A DNA stretch of 64,000 bases. It comes from Burkholderia sp. S171 (GTDB taxonomy: Bacteria; Pseudomonadota; Gammaproteobacteria; Burkholderiales; Burkholderiaceae). The notes beneath the pieces were generated by a model. It saw only the letters and a program-made list of their open reading frames with translations. It was not told the DNA's origin and searched no databases. Location: assembly GCF_009766085.1 (NCBI RefSeq), contig NZ_LMUF01000011.1, positions 1 to 64,000 on the forward strand, in the 5' to 3' direction. The stretch's first letter is position 1, and each line of letters opens with the position of its first letter. Below, in pieces: positions 28,601-37,983 of the stretch. The position numbers and the translations under genes were made by a program.

Positions 28601-30310
28601 ATGAACACCGATCGCAACGACGCTCCGGCGGTAAACAATTTCATCCGCAATATCATTGACGAAGACAATCGCAACGACAAATGGTCGCAGCGGGTCGAAA
28701 CACGTTTTCCACCCGAGCCAAACGGCTATCTGCACATCGGCCATGCGAAGAGTATTTGCGTCAATTTCGGCATCGCGCGTGATTACGGCGGCGTCTGCCA
28801 CCTGCGTTTCGACGACACGAACCCGGAAAAGGAAAGCGTCGAATACGTCGATTCCATCGTCGACGCCGTCAAGTGGCTCGGCTTCGACTGGAATAAAGAC
28901 GGCACCGAACACCTGTACTTCGCCAGCGACTATTACGACAAGCTCTACGAATTCGCCGAGCTGCTGATCGAACGCGGCCAGGCTTATGTCGACAGCCAGT
29001 CGGCTGAAGAGATGCGGCTCACACGTGGCTCAGCCCAGGAGCCGGGCAAGAATTCACCGTTCCGCGACCGCACGCCGGAAGAGAACCTGGACCTGTTCCG
29101 CCGCATGAAAGCGGGCGAGTTTCAGGAAGGCGAGCATGTGCTGCGCGCGAAGATCGACATGGCGTCGCCGAATTTCAACATGCGCGATCCCGTCGTCTAC
29201 CGGATCCGTTTTGCGCATCACTACCGGACCGGCGACACGTGGTGCATCTACCCCATGTACGACTACACGCACTGCGTATCGGACGCGCTCGAAAACATCA
29301 CGCATTCGCTGTGTACGCTCGAGTTTGAAGATCACCGTCCGTTGTACGACTGGTTCTTGAATCAACTCGCCGATGACGGCAAGTTCACCCGTCCGCTGCC
29401 GCAGCAAATCGAGTTCTCCCGCCTGAATCTCACGTACGCCATCACCAGCAAGCGCAAGCTGCTGCAACTGGTGACGGAAAATCATGTGGACGGCTGGGAC
29501 GACCCGCGCATGCCGACTATCGTTGGTGTACGGCGTCGGGGCTTCACGCCGGAAAGCATCCGGCTCATGTGCGATCGCGTGGCGGTGACGAAAGTGGATT
29601 CGTGGATCGACATGAGCGTGCTGGAAGGCGCATTGCGCGATGATCTCGACGAAAAGGCGCCCCGTGCAATCGCGGTGCTGGACCCGCTGAAACTGATCAT
29701 CGACAACTATCCGGAAGGCACGAGCGAAGCCTGCAGCGCGCCGGTTCACCCGCATCATCCTGAGCGCGGCACGCGCGAATTTCCGTTTTCACGGGAATTG
29801 TGGATTGAGCGCGAGGACTTCCAGGAAGTCCCGAAGAAAGGCTATTTCCGGTTGTTCCCCGGCAACAAGGTGCGGCTGAAGTACGGGTTCGTCGTGGAAT
29901 GCACGGGCGCGGACAAGGACGAGCACGGCAACATCACGGCTGTGCATTGCACGTATTTCCCCGACAGCAAGTCCGGCACGGAAGGCGCAAACGGCTACAA
30001 GGTCAAGGGCACCATTCACTGGGTCAGCGCAGAAGGCGCGTATGAAGCCGAAGTACGGATCTACGACCGCCTCTTCAAGGAACCGCAACCCGGTGCAGGC
30101 GGCGCGGAATTTCTCGATGCGTTGAACCCGGATTCGAAGCGCATCGTGCGCGCTTATCTCGAACCGGGCGCACGCCAGGCAAACGCCGAAGATCGCTACC
30201 AGTTCGAACGCCACGGCTATTTCGTCGCTGACCGTATCGATTCGAAACCCGGCTCGCCGGTGTTCAATCGAATTGTCAGCCTGCGCGATAGCTGGACCAA
30301 GCCGGCTTAA
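28601..30310 (+). CDS. glnS: Glutamine--tRNA ligase
   Basis: Class I synthetase, 569 residues. FPPEPNGYLHIGHAK carries the HIGH motif at residues 45-48. The KMSKS-equivalent is SKRKL at 283-287, where Ser replaces the first variant residue often seen. The C-terminal anticodon-binding beta-barrel region follows. The ATG at 28601 gives the normal N-terminus. It is followed by a binding-protein gene with a poorly defined start. Confidence 0.96.
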   Translation: MNTDRNDAPAVNNFIRNIIDEDNRNDKWSQRVETRFPPEPNGYLHIGHAKSICVNFGIARDYGGVCHLRFDDTNPEKESVEYVDSIVDAVKWLGFDWNKDGTEHLYFASDYYDKLYEFAELLIERGQAYVDSQSAEEMRLTRGSAQEPGKNSPFRDRTPEENLDLFRRMKAGEFQEGEHVLRAKIDMASPNFNMRDPVVYRIRFAHHYRTGDTWCIYPMYDYTHCVSDALENITHSLCTLEFEDHRPLYDWFLNQLADDGKFTRPLPQQIEFSRLNLTYAITSKRKLLQLVTENHVDGWDDPRMPTIVGVRRRGFTPESIRLMCDRVAVTKVDSWIDMSVLEGALRDDLDEKAPRAIAVLDPLKLIIDNYPEGTSEACSAPVHPHHPERGTREFPFSRELWIEREDFQEVPKKGYFRLFPGNKVRLKYGFVVECTGADKDEHGNITAVHCTYFPDSKSGTEGANGYKVKGTIHWVSAEGAYEAEVRIYDRLFKEPQPGAGGAEFLDALNPDSKRIVRAYLEPGARQANAEDRYQFERHGYFVADRIDSKPGSPVFNRIVSLRDSWTKPA

Positions 30311-30347
30311 AGCCATCGGCGCGTCCCACCGGACGCCCGCACCTGTT

Positions 30348-31349
30348 GTGGGGGATGCTTTGCAACGCACCTTGCCAAGGTCGTTCGTCCGCACGTGGCG
30401 AATAACACATACGTCACACGCGGCACGCACATCACGTGCCTCAGGCACGTGCCGCGTGTCGTGCGCGTTTGCACTGCTGATCGCGGCGCAAACGGCTTTC
30501 GCGGGCACAGTCGACCTGTCCTCGCCTACGTTACGCAAGATCGCCGAGAACAACACCATCGTCCTCGGCGTGCGCGAGTCGTCGGTCCCCTTCTCCTATC
30601 TCGACGCAAACGGCCAGCCGATCGGCTATTCACAGACCATCGCGCTCAAGATCGTCGACGAAGTCCGACTCCGCTTGCAAACACCCCGGCTCGCCGTGAG
30701 CACGGTGGTCGTCACATCGGCGAACCGATTGTCGTATATGGTGAATCACCAGATCGACCTGGAGTGTGGGTCGACCTCCCATATTCGTGACCGGGAGCAA
30801 CTGGTCGAGTTCTCGAACAGCTTCTTCGACTACGGCGTCAGGATGGTGGTGAAGCGCAAATCCGGCATCCTCAACTACGGCGATCTCGCGGGCAAGACGG
30901 TTTCGACCACAGCCGGTACATCGGATGAACAGCTACTGCGGGAGCTGTCGCTGAACCGGAAACTGAATCTGCGAATCATCAGCGCGAAAGACCATGCCGA
31001 AGCTTTCGATGCACTGAAAACCGGCCGCGCGGTGGCGTTCGTGATGGATGATCCGTTGCTATACGGAAAGATTGCCCAGGAAGGTCCAGCCCAAAACGAG
31101 TACATGGTCACCGGTGAGCCGCTCGCGCACGAGCTCTACGCGTGCATCATGCGCAAGGGCGACCCGGTCTTCAAGCAACTGGCCGACGACGTGATTGCCG
31201 GCATGGAGCGTTCAGGCGAAGCCGAAAGACTCTACAACCAGTGGTTCATGCAGCCCATTCCCCCCGACAACATCAACTTACGGTTCCCCCTGTCGCCAGA
31301 AATGCGCGCGCTGTTCGCGAATCCGAACGACCGCGGTTCCGACAATTAG
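30348..31349 (+). CDS. Amino-acid ABC transporter periplasmic binding protein (GltI-like)
   Basis: Family 3 solute-binding protein (SBP_bac_3), probably for glutamate/aspartate-type amino acids. The mature part begins near LRKIAENNTIVLGVRE and contains PFSYLDANGQPIGYSQ, then DLECGSTSHIRDRE and VSTTAGTSDEQLL, typical of GltI. The start is unclear. The frame is open from an ATG at 30273 inside glnS; a GTG at 30348 in a TTGTGGGGGA context gives a long basic N-region before the hydrophobic core SCAFALLIAAQTAFA. The permease and ATPase are not adjacent, so this is an orphan binding protein. Confidence 0.82.
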   Translation: MGDALQRTLPRSFVRTWRITHTSHAARTSRASGTCRVSCAFALLIAAQTAFAGTVDLSSPTLRKIAENNTIVLGVRESSVPFSYLDANGQPIGYSQTIALKIVDEVRLRLQTPRLAVSTVVVTSANRLSYMVNHQIDLECGSTSHIRDREQLVEFSNSFFDYGVRMVVKRKSGILNYGDLAGKTVSTTAGTSDEQLLRELSLNRKLNLRIISAKDHAEAFDALKTGRAVAFVMDDPLLYGKIAQEGPAQNEYMVTGEPLAHELYACIMRKGDPVFKQLADDVIAGMERSGEAERLYNQWFMQPIPPDNINLRFPLSPEMRALFANPNDRGSDN

Positions 31350-31409
31350 CAGAGACCAGCGCCGGTTAATCGCGGCCTGACGTACGGCGCTTGGCCCCTG
31401 TTTTCCGGC

Positions 31410-31862
31410 TCAGGCTAGTGTCTGGTGCAGTTCGATAAGCGACAGCGTGGTCTGGAACAATCGCGCGAGGCTACGGCTTGCAAACTGATCGACATCAATC
31501 GGTGTGACCCATCTGTACGCGTCCATTTCGGGAATCATCGTGCCGTCCCGGCGACGCGGAAAATACGATTCGCAGACGCACTCTTCAAGCTTCACTTCGT
31601 CGTCGGTCACTCGCACCGCGAACAGATGCAGGTCTTTATCGCGGCGATAAACAAACCGCCCCAGATCCTTCAACCGCTCTGCCTCCATCACAATTCCCGT
31701 CTCTTCCACGAGTTCCCGCAACGCCGCTTCCACGGGTTGTTCGTCCGCCTCACCCTGGCCTTTCGGGATATCCCAGTGCGACGTCTCAGTCGCGTGGCAC
31801 AGCAACACGTCGCCTTGCGTGTTGAGAATCACGACGCCGCACGAAACCGTCCGGTCGACCAT
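31410..31862 (-). CDS. NUDIX hydrolase
   Basis: A 150-residue cytoplasmic pyrophosphohydrolase. The Nudix box runs from GQGEADEQPVEAALRELVEETGI and matches the consensus fully. The N-terminal VSCGVVILNTQGDVLLC and SHWDIPKGQGE resemble the Ap4A-hydrolase-like branch of bacterial NUDIX proteins. The substrate cannot be told from sequence alone. ATG at 31862. Confidence 0.88.
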   Translation of the reverse strand: MVDRTVSCGVVILNTQGDVLLCHATETSHWDIPKGQGEADEQPVEAALRELVEETGIVMEAERLKDLGRFVYRRDKDLHLFAVRVTDDEVKLEECVCESYFPRRRDGTMIPEMDAYRWVTPIDVDQFASRSLARLFQTTLSLIELHQTLA

Positions 31863-31924
31863 TTAAGCGGCCTTCCGGATTCGCGATACCGCGTGACAGG
31901 AAACGTCGGGCTGGTTAAAACAGG

Positions 31925-32332
31925 TCACTGTTTCAACAATGCCCATTTGCCGCCGTCAGGCTTGCAGACGGTCGGCGCCCAGGTCTGCGTCTGGCCCTTG
32001 GCGTGAGCCACCATGGTGAGCTTGCGGCACGTACGGTCGCCGTCCTTCTTCGTGTCCGATGGCGTGATCGTGCCGTTGATGGCAACCGAATTGCCCGCGC
32101 CTTCATTGTTCCAGTCGAGCGACTCGCCGTCTTGCTTGGTGTCGAGCGCCGAGTGGGCCGCGTTGTTGAGCGCCTGCAAGTCACGCTGCTTCATGTAGGT
32201 GATCGGCGTGTTGTTGAGAAACCCGAGGTTCGCCGCGTGAGCTGCGCCGCTGGCAAGCACGACACAGCTTGCGATCAGTTTCACGGCGAGCTGCACCGAG
32301 ACGCGCTTGAGCGCGCGAGATGGGTATGACAT
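31925..32332 (-). CDS. Exported conserved protein, surface-antigen-like
   Basis: A 135-residue protein with a Sec signal peptide (hydrophobic VKLIASCVVLASG, cleavage at AHA-AN near residue 34). The mature part has DLQALNNAAHSALDTKQDGESLDWNN and a later TCRKLTMVAHAKGQTQTWAPTVCKPDGGKW segment. This pattern, with two cysteines and the W-N-N turn, resembles the C-terminal domain of RT0821/17-kDa-type surface antigens. Function is unknown; the location is periplasm or outer membrane by inference. Confidence 0.7.
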   Translation of the reverse strand: MSYPSRALKRVSVQLAVKLIASCVVLASGAAHAANLGFLNNTPITYMKQRDLQALNNAAHSALDTKQDGESLDWNNEGAGNSVAINGTITPSDTKKDGDRTCRKLTMVAHAKGQTQTWAPTVCKPDGGKWALLKQ

Positions 32333-32625
32333 GGAAACACTCTCCCTCGTTAGTATTGATATTGAGATATTGAATTTCGGCTATATCAGCAAGATCGCAG
32401 CAAAGTTGGTACGACTGCATTATTCGCGGCCATTGCCATAATCACGATCATCTGGGTCGAGGATAGCATGAGGGCATAAGGACTTTGCAAGCATCCAACG
32501 TCCGCCGAATGGCCATGCGCTCTGATTTTCAGAGCAACCCGGGACTATCTCAGAGGTGTCTGATAGAGGTATTGGAGACGGAAAACTAATATCGACAGCT
32601 TGTGAACTACGCTTCTATTTCGATC
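32333..32625. other. Intergenic region, no gene seen
   Basis: The A/T-rich stretch 32340-32480 separates divergent genes and probably contains their promoters. Nothing else is recognisable. Confidence 0.5.
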
Positions 32626-32910
32626 ATGAACACCCTTCTCGCTACCGCCCAAACGCCCACGCTCTACGAGTGGCTGTGCGCCGCCATTATCGCGTGTGCG
32701 ATCACGATGCCCAAGGGATTCCTGGCGATGGACCGGATGCTGGCGAGACGGCCCGAGCGGTCCGAATGGTCAAGCTGCGCGTATGTTCCCGACCCGCGCG
32801 GCGCTACGCAGCCGTCAATCTGGCCGCGCGTGATGACCGCCATAGGCGGCGCGTTCTGGATCGGTGCATTGCTCACGCTGGTGTTCTTATGCCGGCAACT
32901 CGCTCCGTAG
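32626..32910 (+). CDS. Small membrane protein, unknown
   Basis: A 94-residue protein not recognised. Two hydrophobic segments are visible: LYEWLCAAIIACAITM near the N-terminus and MTAIGGAFWIGALLTLVFLC near the C-terminus, with a polar loop (DRMLARRPERSEWSSC) between. The ATG at 32626 is preferred over a GTG at 32602. It is followed by a terminator, supporting a real transcript. Confidence 0.6.
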   Translation: MNTLLATAQTPTLYEWLCAAIIACAITMPKGFLAMDRMLARRPERSEWSSCAYVPDPRGATQPSIWPRVMTAIGGAFWIGALLTLVFLCRQLAP

Positions 32911-32936
32911 ATTTGTCGCAACCCGGCATGAATCAA

Positions 32937-32960
32937 GGGCAGCTTCGGCTGCCCTTTTTT
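32937..32960 (+). terminator. Rho-independent terminator
   Basis: GGGCAGC-TTCG-GCTGCCC followed by six Ts. The UUCG tetraloop makes it strong. It ends the small membrane protein transcript. Confidence 0.9.
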
Positions 32961-33084
32961 GTCGTCGAACGCTTTCGCCTATCTGTTTCACGTATTCCGT
33001 CATTAGCTTCGAAGCATCGCTTATTCGACGCGCAAACCTATCGCCGCTATGGTCAACGATATCTCTTCTTCCACGGAAATCTCC

Positions 33085-34071
33085 ATGAAAAGGCTGGGCT
33101 TGTCGTTGTCGTTATCAGGGTTATGGATTGCTGCTGCGTTTGCTTTGTTGCCGCTGTCTGCGTCGGCGCAAGATGCGGCGAGTGCGCCTGCGAAGCATTT
33201 GCGGATCGGTTTCCAGAAGGCCGGTTTGCTTGCCGTGCTCAAGGCCCAGGGTTCACTTGAGCAAAAGCTCAAACCGCTCGGCTACACGGTCAGTTGGTAT
33301 GAATTCCCTGCCGGGCCGCAATTGCTCGAAGCGCTCAATACGAGCAACATCGATTTCGGCTATACGGGCGCACCGCCGCCCATTTTTGCGCAGGCTGCGG
33401 GCGTGAATTTCGTTTATGTCGGCGCCGAGCCGGGCGGAGAAACCAATGAGGCGCTGTTCGTCAAAGCGGACTCGCCGATTCATTCGCTGGCTGAGCTGAA
33501 AGGCCGGCGCATCGCGTTGCAGAAGGGATCAAGTTCGAACTTCCTGCTGCTTGCCGTACTGCAGAAAGCGGGCTTGAAACTCGACGATATCCATCCGGTT
33601 TATCTCGCACCCGCGGACGCCCGCGCGGCCTTCGAAAACGGCGATGTGGATGCATGGATCGTCTGGGATCCGTATTACGCCGCCGCGCAAAAGGCGTTGA
33701 CCGTGCGCACGCTTGCGGACTACACCGGGTTACCGAAACCATTCAATTTCTACGAGGCGACGCGCAGCTTCGCCACTCAAAATCCCCAGGCAGTGCGTGC
33801 CGTGATCGATCAGTTGCGAACAACCGGCGCGTGGGTCACGCAGCACCCCGCGGACACGGCGGCGTTGCTCGCGCCGAAAATCGGGCTTGATGCCGGGCTG
33901 GTGGAGACGTGGGTACGCCGAGTGCCGTATGGCGCTACACCGATCGACGAGAAGATTGTCACGACCCAGCAGGGCGTGGCCGACATGTTCTATCGCGCGA
34001 AGCTGATTCCGAAGGCGGTGACGGTGAAGGACAACGTATGGCGGGACCAGGACGCGCTGACAGCGCGGTAG
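33085..34071 (+). CDS. Aliphatic sulfonate-type ABC transporter binding protein (SsuA-like)
   Basis: Periplasmic binding protein of the SsuA/NrtA/TauA family, 328 residues. The signal peptide (basic MKR start, hydrophobic LGLSLSLSGLWIAAAFALLP, cleavage at ASA-Q) is clear. The mature part has LRIGFQKAGLLAVLKAQG, TSNIDFGYTGAPPPIFAQA, RIALQKGSSSNFLL and DAWIVWDPYYAAAQ, typical of sulfonate-binding proteins. The start at 33085 follows GGAAATCTCC; a 12-residue extension from 33049 would hide the signal peptide. No ssuB, ssuC or ssuD is adjacent, so it is an orphan here. Confidence 0.88.
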   Translation: MKRLGLSLSLSGLWIAAAFALLPLSASAQDAASAPAKHLRIGFQKAGLLAVLKAQGSLEQKLKPLGYTVSWYEFPAGPQLLEALNTSNIDFGYTGAPPPIFAQAAGVNFVYVGAEPGGETNEALFVKADSPIHSLAELKGRRIALQKGSSSNFLLLAVLQKAGLKLDDIHPVYLAPADARAAFENGDVDAWIVWDPYYAAAQKALTVRTLADYTGLPKPFNFYEATRSFATQNPQAVRAVIDQLRTTGAWVTQHPADTAALLAPKIGLDAGLVETWVRRVPYGATPIDEKIVTTQQGVADMFYRAKLIPKAVTVKDNVWRDQDALTAR

Positions 34072-34192
34072 GCGTAACGACTTTTGAAGCGGTGGCGGGT
34101 TCGCGTGAGCGCGCCCTGCTGAACCGCCCTGCTGTGCATCGCGCGATGTCGTGGTTTCGCACGCCCAAGGCGTTGAGACGAACCAGAGGTTC

Positions 34193-34269
34193 TGGTACGG
34201 CAGGAGGGACTCGAACCCCCGCCCCTCGGCTTAGAAGGCCGATGCTCTATCCAGCTGAGCTACTGCCGC
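34193..34269 (-). tRNA. tRNA-Arg (anticodon TCT)
   Basis: Read on the minus strand the 77 bases fold as a cloverleaf. The acceptor is GCGGCAG paired with CTGCCGT, the D-arm contains AGCTGGAT, the anticodon loop is CTTCTAA with anticodon TCT, and the T-arm contains GGTTCGAGTCC. The 3' CCA is encoded (34193-34195). Confidence 0.95.
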
Positions 34270-34369
34270 GTTGCAGGTGAACCGGGATTTTACCTCATCG
34301 AAAGGATGCGAGGCCTCATTCCGAGACCTCGCCCGCTCGAATGCGGTTTAAACCCTCGCGTTACCGCCC

Positions 34370-35200
34370 TTAAACCGGTTGCGGATGCAGCATGAACCAG
34401 CCAAGACAGAACGCGCCCGCGACCACGCAATACAAGCCGAAAGCCGCCAACCGACCGCGGCCTTCGAAGTAACGCATCAGGAAACGCACGCTTAAATACG
34501 CCGCGATTCCCGTCAGCACGCCACCGAGGACGGCATCGAAGAGTTGATCCGGTGCGTGGAACAGCTTCGGCAACTCAAGTACGCCGGCGGCGAAGATGAT
34601 CGGCGTACCCAGCAGGAACGAGAACTCCGCTGCTTTCTCGGAACTCATCCCGGCGCCAACGCCCGCGATAATCGTCAGCCCGCTGCGCGAAAACCCCGGA
34701 ATCAGCGCGCCGATCTGCGCGAGGCCGACCAGAAACGCCTGCTTGAACGTGAGGTCTTCAGGCGAACGCTCGGCGCGCGCACGCGTCAGCCGGTCGCCGA
34801 CCCACAACAGCACGCCGTTCACCATCAACGCCGCTGCGACTATCCGCAGATCGTGGAACAGCGCCTCGAGCCGCTTTTCAAGCACCAGCCCGACGATACC
34901 CGTCGGAATAGTGCCGATGATCAGCGCCCACATCATGTGCCCATCAGCATTTTTGCGGCCGCGCAGCGATCCGACAAACCCCTTGATCAGCGCAATCCAG
35001 CGCTTGCGGAAGTACCACAGCAACGCGAGCGCCGTACCCAGATGCAACGCGACCAGGAACGGCAACAACTGCGGCGCGTGTTTGTCGATGTGCATCCCGA
35101 TCAAGCCGGGCACCAGAAGCGTATGTCCAAGACTGCTGACCGGGAACAATTCAGTCACACCCTGGAGTACGCTCAGAAAAATCAGAAACCACAAAGTCAC
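34370..35200 (-). CDS. uppP: Undecaprenyl-diphosphatase
   Basis: Integral membrane phosphatase (BacA family) that recycles undecaprenyl pyrophosphate for peptidoglycan and O-antigen synthesis; 276 residues. The two catalytic motifs are visible: [16 protein letters not shown] near residue 10-25 and [18 protein letters not shown] near residue 150-170, with Glu and Arg expected for catalysis. I choose the GTG at 35200 (GAGG 8 bases upstream), since BacA proteins start just before [13 protein letters not shown]; the 42-residue extension in the open frame is not part of the family. Confidence 0.93.
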   Translation of the reverse strand: MTLWFLIFLSVLQGVTELFPVSSLGHTLLVPGLIGMHIDKHAPQLLPFLVALHLGTALALLWYFRKRWIALIKGFVGSLRGRKNADGHMMWALIIGTIPTGIVGLVLEKRLEALFHDLRIVAAALMVNGVLLWVGDRLTRARAERSPEDLTFKQAFLVGLAQIGALIPGFSRSGLTIIAGVGAGMSSEKAAEFSFLLGTPIIFAAGVLELPKLFHAPDQLFDAVLGGVLTGIAAYLSVRFLMRYFEGRGRLAAFGLYCVVAGAFCLGWFMLHPQPV

Positions 35201-35374
35201 GCGTCGATCCTCTTTCGTTATTGGCGACAGGCACATAGCCGCGGCGGTGCAGCAAATGACCAAGCAAACCGGGCCGATTATGCCGGTCACCAAAAGCAGC
35301 GCCAAGCCTTGCGTGGTGCCTTTCATTATCGAAAGCTAATCGTTTGGATAATGGAATTTATTCGTAATAAATAA

Positions 35375-35402
35375 AAAAGCCCGTTGTAATAACGGGCTTT
35401 TA
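35375..35402. terminator. Rho-independent hairpin
   Basis: AAAAAGCCCGTT / AACGGGCTTTTA stem with a five-base loop. On the minus strand it follows the 28-residue membrane ORF at 35425-35511, which it may terminate. Confidence 0.75.
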
Positions 35403-35424
35403 ATGTGATTGCGTCATGCCTGCG

Positions 35425-35511
35425 TCACGGTCGCACCTTGTATAAAAACAGCAGGGTGCCGGCGCCAAACGTGCCAAAAATGAACACTCCAAACATCATC
35501 GCCAGATCCAT
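35425..35511 (-). CDS. Possible 28-residue membrane peptide
   Basis: This short frame encodes MDLAMMFGVFIFGTFGAG followed by TLLFLYKVRP: one transmembrane helix with a positively charged C-terminal end. AGAGGA precedes the ATG and a terminator follows on the same strand, which argues for a real transcript. It resembles single-helix accessory peptides in architecture only; I do not recognise a family. Confidence 0.5.
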   Translation of the reverse strand: MDLAMMFGVFIFGTFGAGTLLFLYKVRP

Positions 35512-35783
35512 ATCATCCTCTTCGTTCGGCAGGACCGCTTGATCTGTGTGAGATCGTCAGGGTCGAAAGATGTTTCATCCGCGTTACATCGCGCTTGCAT
35601 TATCAAGGTAATGAAAGCGCCTGCGTCAGTCGCAGTTTCCCCAAAAGGGTTTCCCCGTAGAATTGAGCCGCCCATCGCGTCACATCGTCTGTTCGTTGCG
35701 GGTTCGAACATTTGTTCGTCTACATAGTTCGCCCACGCAGTTCGCCCACGCAGTTCGCCCATCTACTCAAGGAGACCACCGAT

Positions 35784-36689
35784 ATGTCATCCCAGCCTGA
35801 AGACATCCTGGAAATCACGTTCGATGACGCCGTTCTCGAACTCGCGCCGAGCGCGGGCGGACGGCTGATGACGTGGCGCGTCGGCGGCGAGCCCGTTATT
35901 TTTTGGCCGGCCACGCCGGACTGGTCCAATTTCGTCAAGATTCGTGGCGGCAACCCCTTGTTGTTTCCGTTTCTCGGGCGCCATTTCGTCGATGGCGAAA
36001 TCGGCAAATGGCGCGATCTGGAAGGCGTCGTTCACGAACTCCCCATGCATGGTTTTGCGCGCAATCTGCCGTTCGAGCACCGGAAAGACCCGGACGGTCA
36101 CGGCGTACGAATGACGCTCGTGGACAACGATTTCACGCGCCAGGGTTATCCGTTCGCATTTCGTTTCGAGGCAGCATATCGGTTGGTCGACGCCGTGACG
36201 CTTGATGTCGAACTCACCACGTCGAACCCCGGCGAAGTGCCGCTGCCCTACTACTCAGGCCATCATTTCTACTTCGCCCTGCCGCACGGCCAACGCGGGA
36301 TCAGCAGTCTGGAATTGCCGCGCACGGAGACGCGCCGGCAACTCGACGATGGTTCGATTACCGACCCGCAAGCGGGCGCAGCGCGGTACGCGCTGGACGA
36401 CGCCAACATCCTGGATCGTTTCCATTGCTTTACCGGCCCGTCCGACAACCCTGTTCGCCTTGTCACGCCGGGTTTGAAGCGCGCGGTGAATTTCGACCTG
36501 CAACGCCCCGACTCGGTACCGTGGTACGCCGTGACGACCTGGACCCTGGAACCCACATCGGATTTCTACTGCGTCGAGCCGTGGGTCGGACTTCCGGATG
36601 CCATTCACAATGGCCGCGGACTGCGCTGGCTTGCGCCGGGAAAAACCGAAACGGCAGCGCTGCGGCTGACCGTTTCGCCGGCTGATTGA
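35784..36689 (+). CDS. Aldose 1-epimerase family protein
   Basis: Mutarotase-like enzyme interconverting sugar anomers, 301 residues. The fold is supported by LAPSAGGRLMTWRVGGEPVI at the N-terminus, HGFARNLPFE (conserved His-Gly-Phe), YYSGHHFYFALP with the second active-site His, and CVEPWVGLPDAIHNGRGLRW with the conserved Glu near the C-terminus. AAGGAG precedes the ATG at 35784; a short TTCGCCCACGCAG tandem repeat lies just upstream at 35729-35762. Confidence 0.88.
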   Translation: MSSQPEDILEITFDDAVLELAPSAGGRLMTWRVGGEPVIFWPATPDWSNFVKIRGGNPLLFPFLGRHFVDGEIGKWRDLEGVVHELPMHGFARNLPFEHRKDPDGHGVRMTLVDNDFTRQGYPFAFRFEAAYRLVDAVTLDVELTTSNPGEVPLPYYSGHHFYFALPHGQRGISSLELPRTETRRQLDDGSITDPQAGAARYALDDANILDRFHCFTGPSDNPVRLVTPGLKRAVNFDLQRPDSVPWYAVTTWTLEPTSDFYCVEPWVGLPDAIHNGRGLRWLAPGKTETAALRLTVSPAD

Positions 36690-36883
36690 AGAGGAAATGA
36701 GCAGGACATGAGCGCGAAAAGAGCGGGACAACAGCGGGACACGAGCAGCAACTAGCCCGGCATCTGGCCCGCTTCTGAGGGCGACGCCGCCGGGACGGTA
36801 AAATCGGACATTTCGCCGATGCGCGTCCTGGTTTGTTTGCCGCAGCGTTTTCGGTTTGTGCGGCGCTTTGCGAGGTTTTGAGT

Positions 36884-37579
36884 TTGGTAAAAATAATTCG
36901 ACGGCTGACCTGCGTGACGTTGGTCGCAGTGCTCGCCGCGTGTGGTTCCGCGCCGGTCGGACCGGGGTTTTATCGAGTTGAACGGGGCGACACATTGTCG
37001 AAGGTCGCGCGGGCTAACCGGACATCGGTCCAGAGCATCACGCGCTGGAACAATCTCACCGACCCGAATGCGATCGAAGTCGGCCAGGTGCTGCGCGTGG
37101 CGCCACCAGCGGGAAGCGTGACACCGGCTGGGTCATCTGCGCCGGCCCGCACGAGCGGCGCGGAACCATCGGATTCGTCGCCTTCGTCATCCGCCCTGGT
37201 CACGCCGGCCACCAGCATTTCGCTTATCTGGCCGACGCAAGGCAGCGTGATTCGCGGTTTCGACGGCAAGAGTTCGAAGGGCATCGACATCGCGGGCGCG
37301 CCCGGGACGCAGATCGTGGCGGCGGCCGCAGGAACGGTTGTCTATGCGGGGAACGGGCTGCGCGGTTACGGCAACCTGCTGATCGTGAAGCACAATGCCG
37401 ACTATCTGACCGCTTACGCGCATAACCGCGCGCTCCTCGTGAAGGAGGGCCAGAGCATCACGCAGGGTCAACCCATCGCGGAAATGGGCGACACCGACAC
37501 GAATCGCGTGATGCTGCATTTTGAACTGCGCTACAAAGGCAGTTCGATTGATCCATCGCGCTATCTGCCGGCACGGTAA
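36884..37579 (+). CDS. LysM / M23 peptidase-like lipoprotein (NlpD/amidase activator type)
   Basis: Outer-membrane lipoprotein, 231 residues. The lipobox is VLAAC (Cys near residue 20). A LysM peptidoglycan-binding domain follows (FYRVERGDTLSKVARANRTS ... GQVLRV, about residues 28-75), then a Ser/Pro-rich linker and a C-terminal LytM/M23 domain (about 115-230). The catalytic metal ligands of active M23 enzymes seem degenerate: the first His motif reads KGIDIAGAPG, with Asp-Ile where His would be, and the second is VMLHFELR. NlpD/EnvC-type activators share this loss. The TTG start at 36884 gives the best signal peptide. Confidence 0.85.
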   Translation: MVKIIRRLTCVTLVAVLAACGSAPVGPGFYRVERGDTLSKVARANRTSVQSITRWNNLTDPNAIEVGQVLRVAPPAGSVTPAGSSAPARTSGAEPSDSSPSSSALVTPATSISLIWPTQGSVIRGFDGKSSKGIDIAGAPGTQIVAAAAGTVVYAGNGLRGYGNLLIVKHNADYLTAYAHNRALLVKEGQSITQGQPIAEMGDTDTNRVMLHFELRYKGSSIDPSRYLPAR

Positions 37580-37650
37580 CGCGCCGCTCAATTGAAGACG
37601 GGCACGCTCAATGAAGGCGGGCATGCCCAATCAAATACAGGGAAGAATCG

Positions 37651-37983
37651 ATGAAATTACAAGTTTGCGCCACGACGCTCGGAAAGGTAGCCGCGACGGC
37701 TGCAGCAATGGCGGTTGCGCTGACACTCGCTGGCTGCGCCGACTCGGCGAAGATGACCTATCTGCCGTCCGGCGACACCGGTTTTGCAATCAATTGCAGC
37801 GGTGGGGACGCGAGTACGAGCTGGGCGGAATGCTACAAGAAGGCGGGCGAGATGTGCGGATCGTACGGCTACGACGTGGTGTCGAAAGATGTCGACAACG
37901 GGGCGACGTCAGGTGGAACCGTGGCCGGGATTTTCGGCGCGAACGTCAAGAACCGGTCGATGGTGATTCGCTGCAAGCAGTAG
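37651..37983 (+). CDS. Small lipoprotein, unknown
   Basis: A 110-residue protein with a lipobox LAGC at about residue 28. The mature part has TGFAINCSGGDASTSWAECYKKAGEMCG and ends in MVIRCK; four cysteines probably form disulfides. Similar small lipoproteins with a conserved W-x-x-C-Y-x-x-A pattern are common in Burkholderiaceae; function unknown. The codons for Ala-Ile-Asn-Cys contain an exact copy of the dyad GCAATCAATTGC found repeatedly in the element at 39608-58056. Confidence 0.75.
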   Translation: MKLQVCATTLGKVAATAAAMAVALTLAGCADSAKMTYLPSGDTGFAINCSGGDASTSWAECYKKAGEMCGSYGYDVVSKDVDNGATSGGTVAGIFGANVKNRSMVIRCKQ

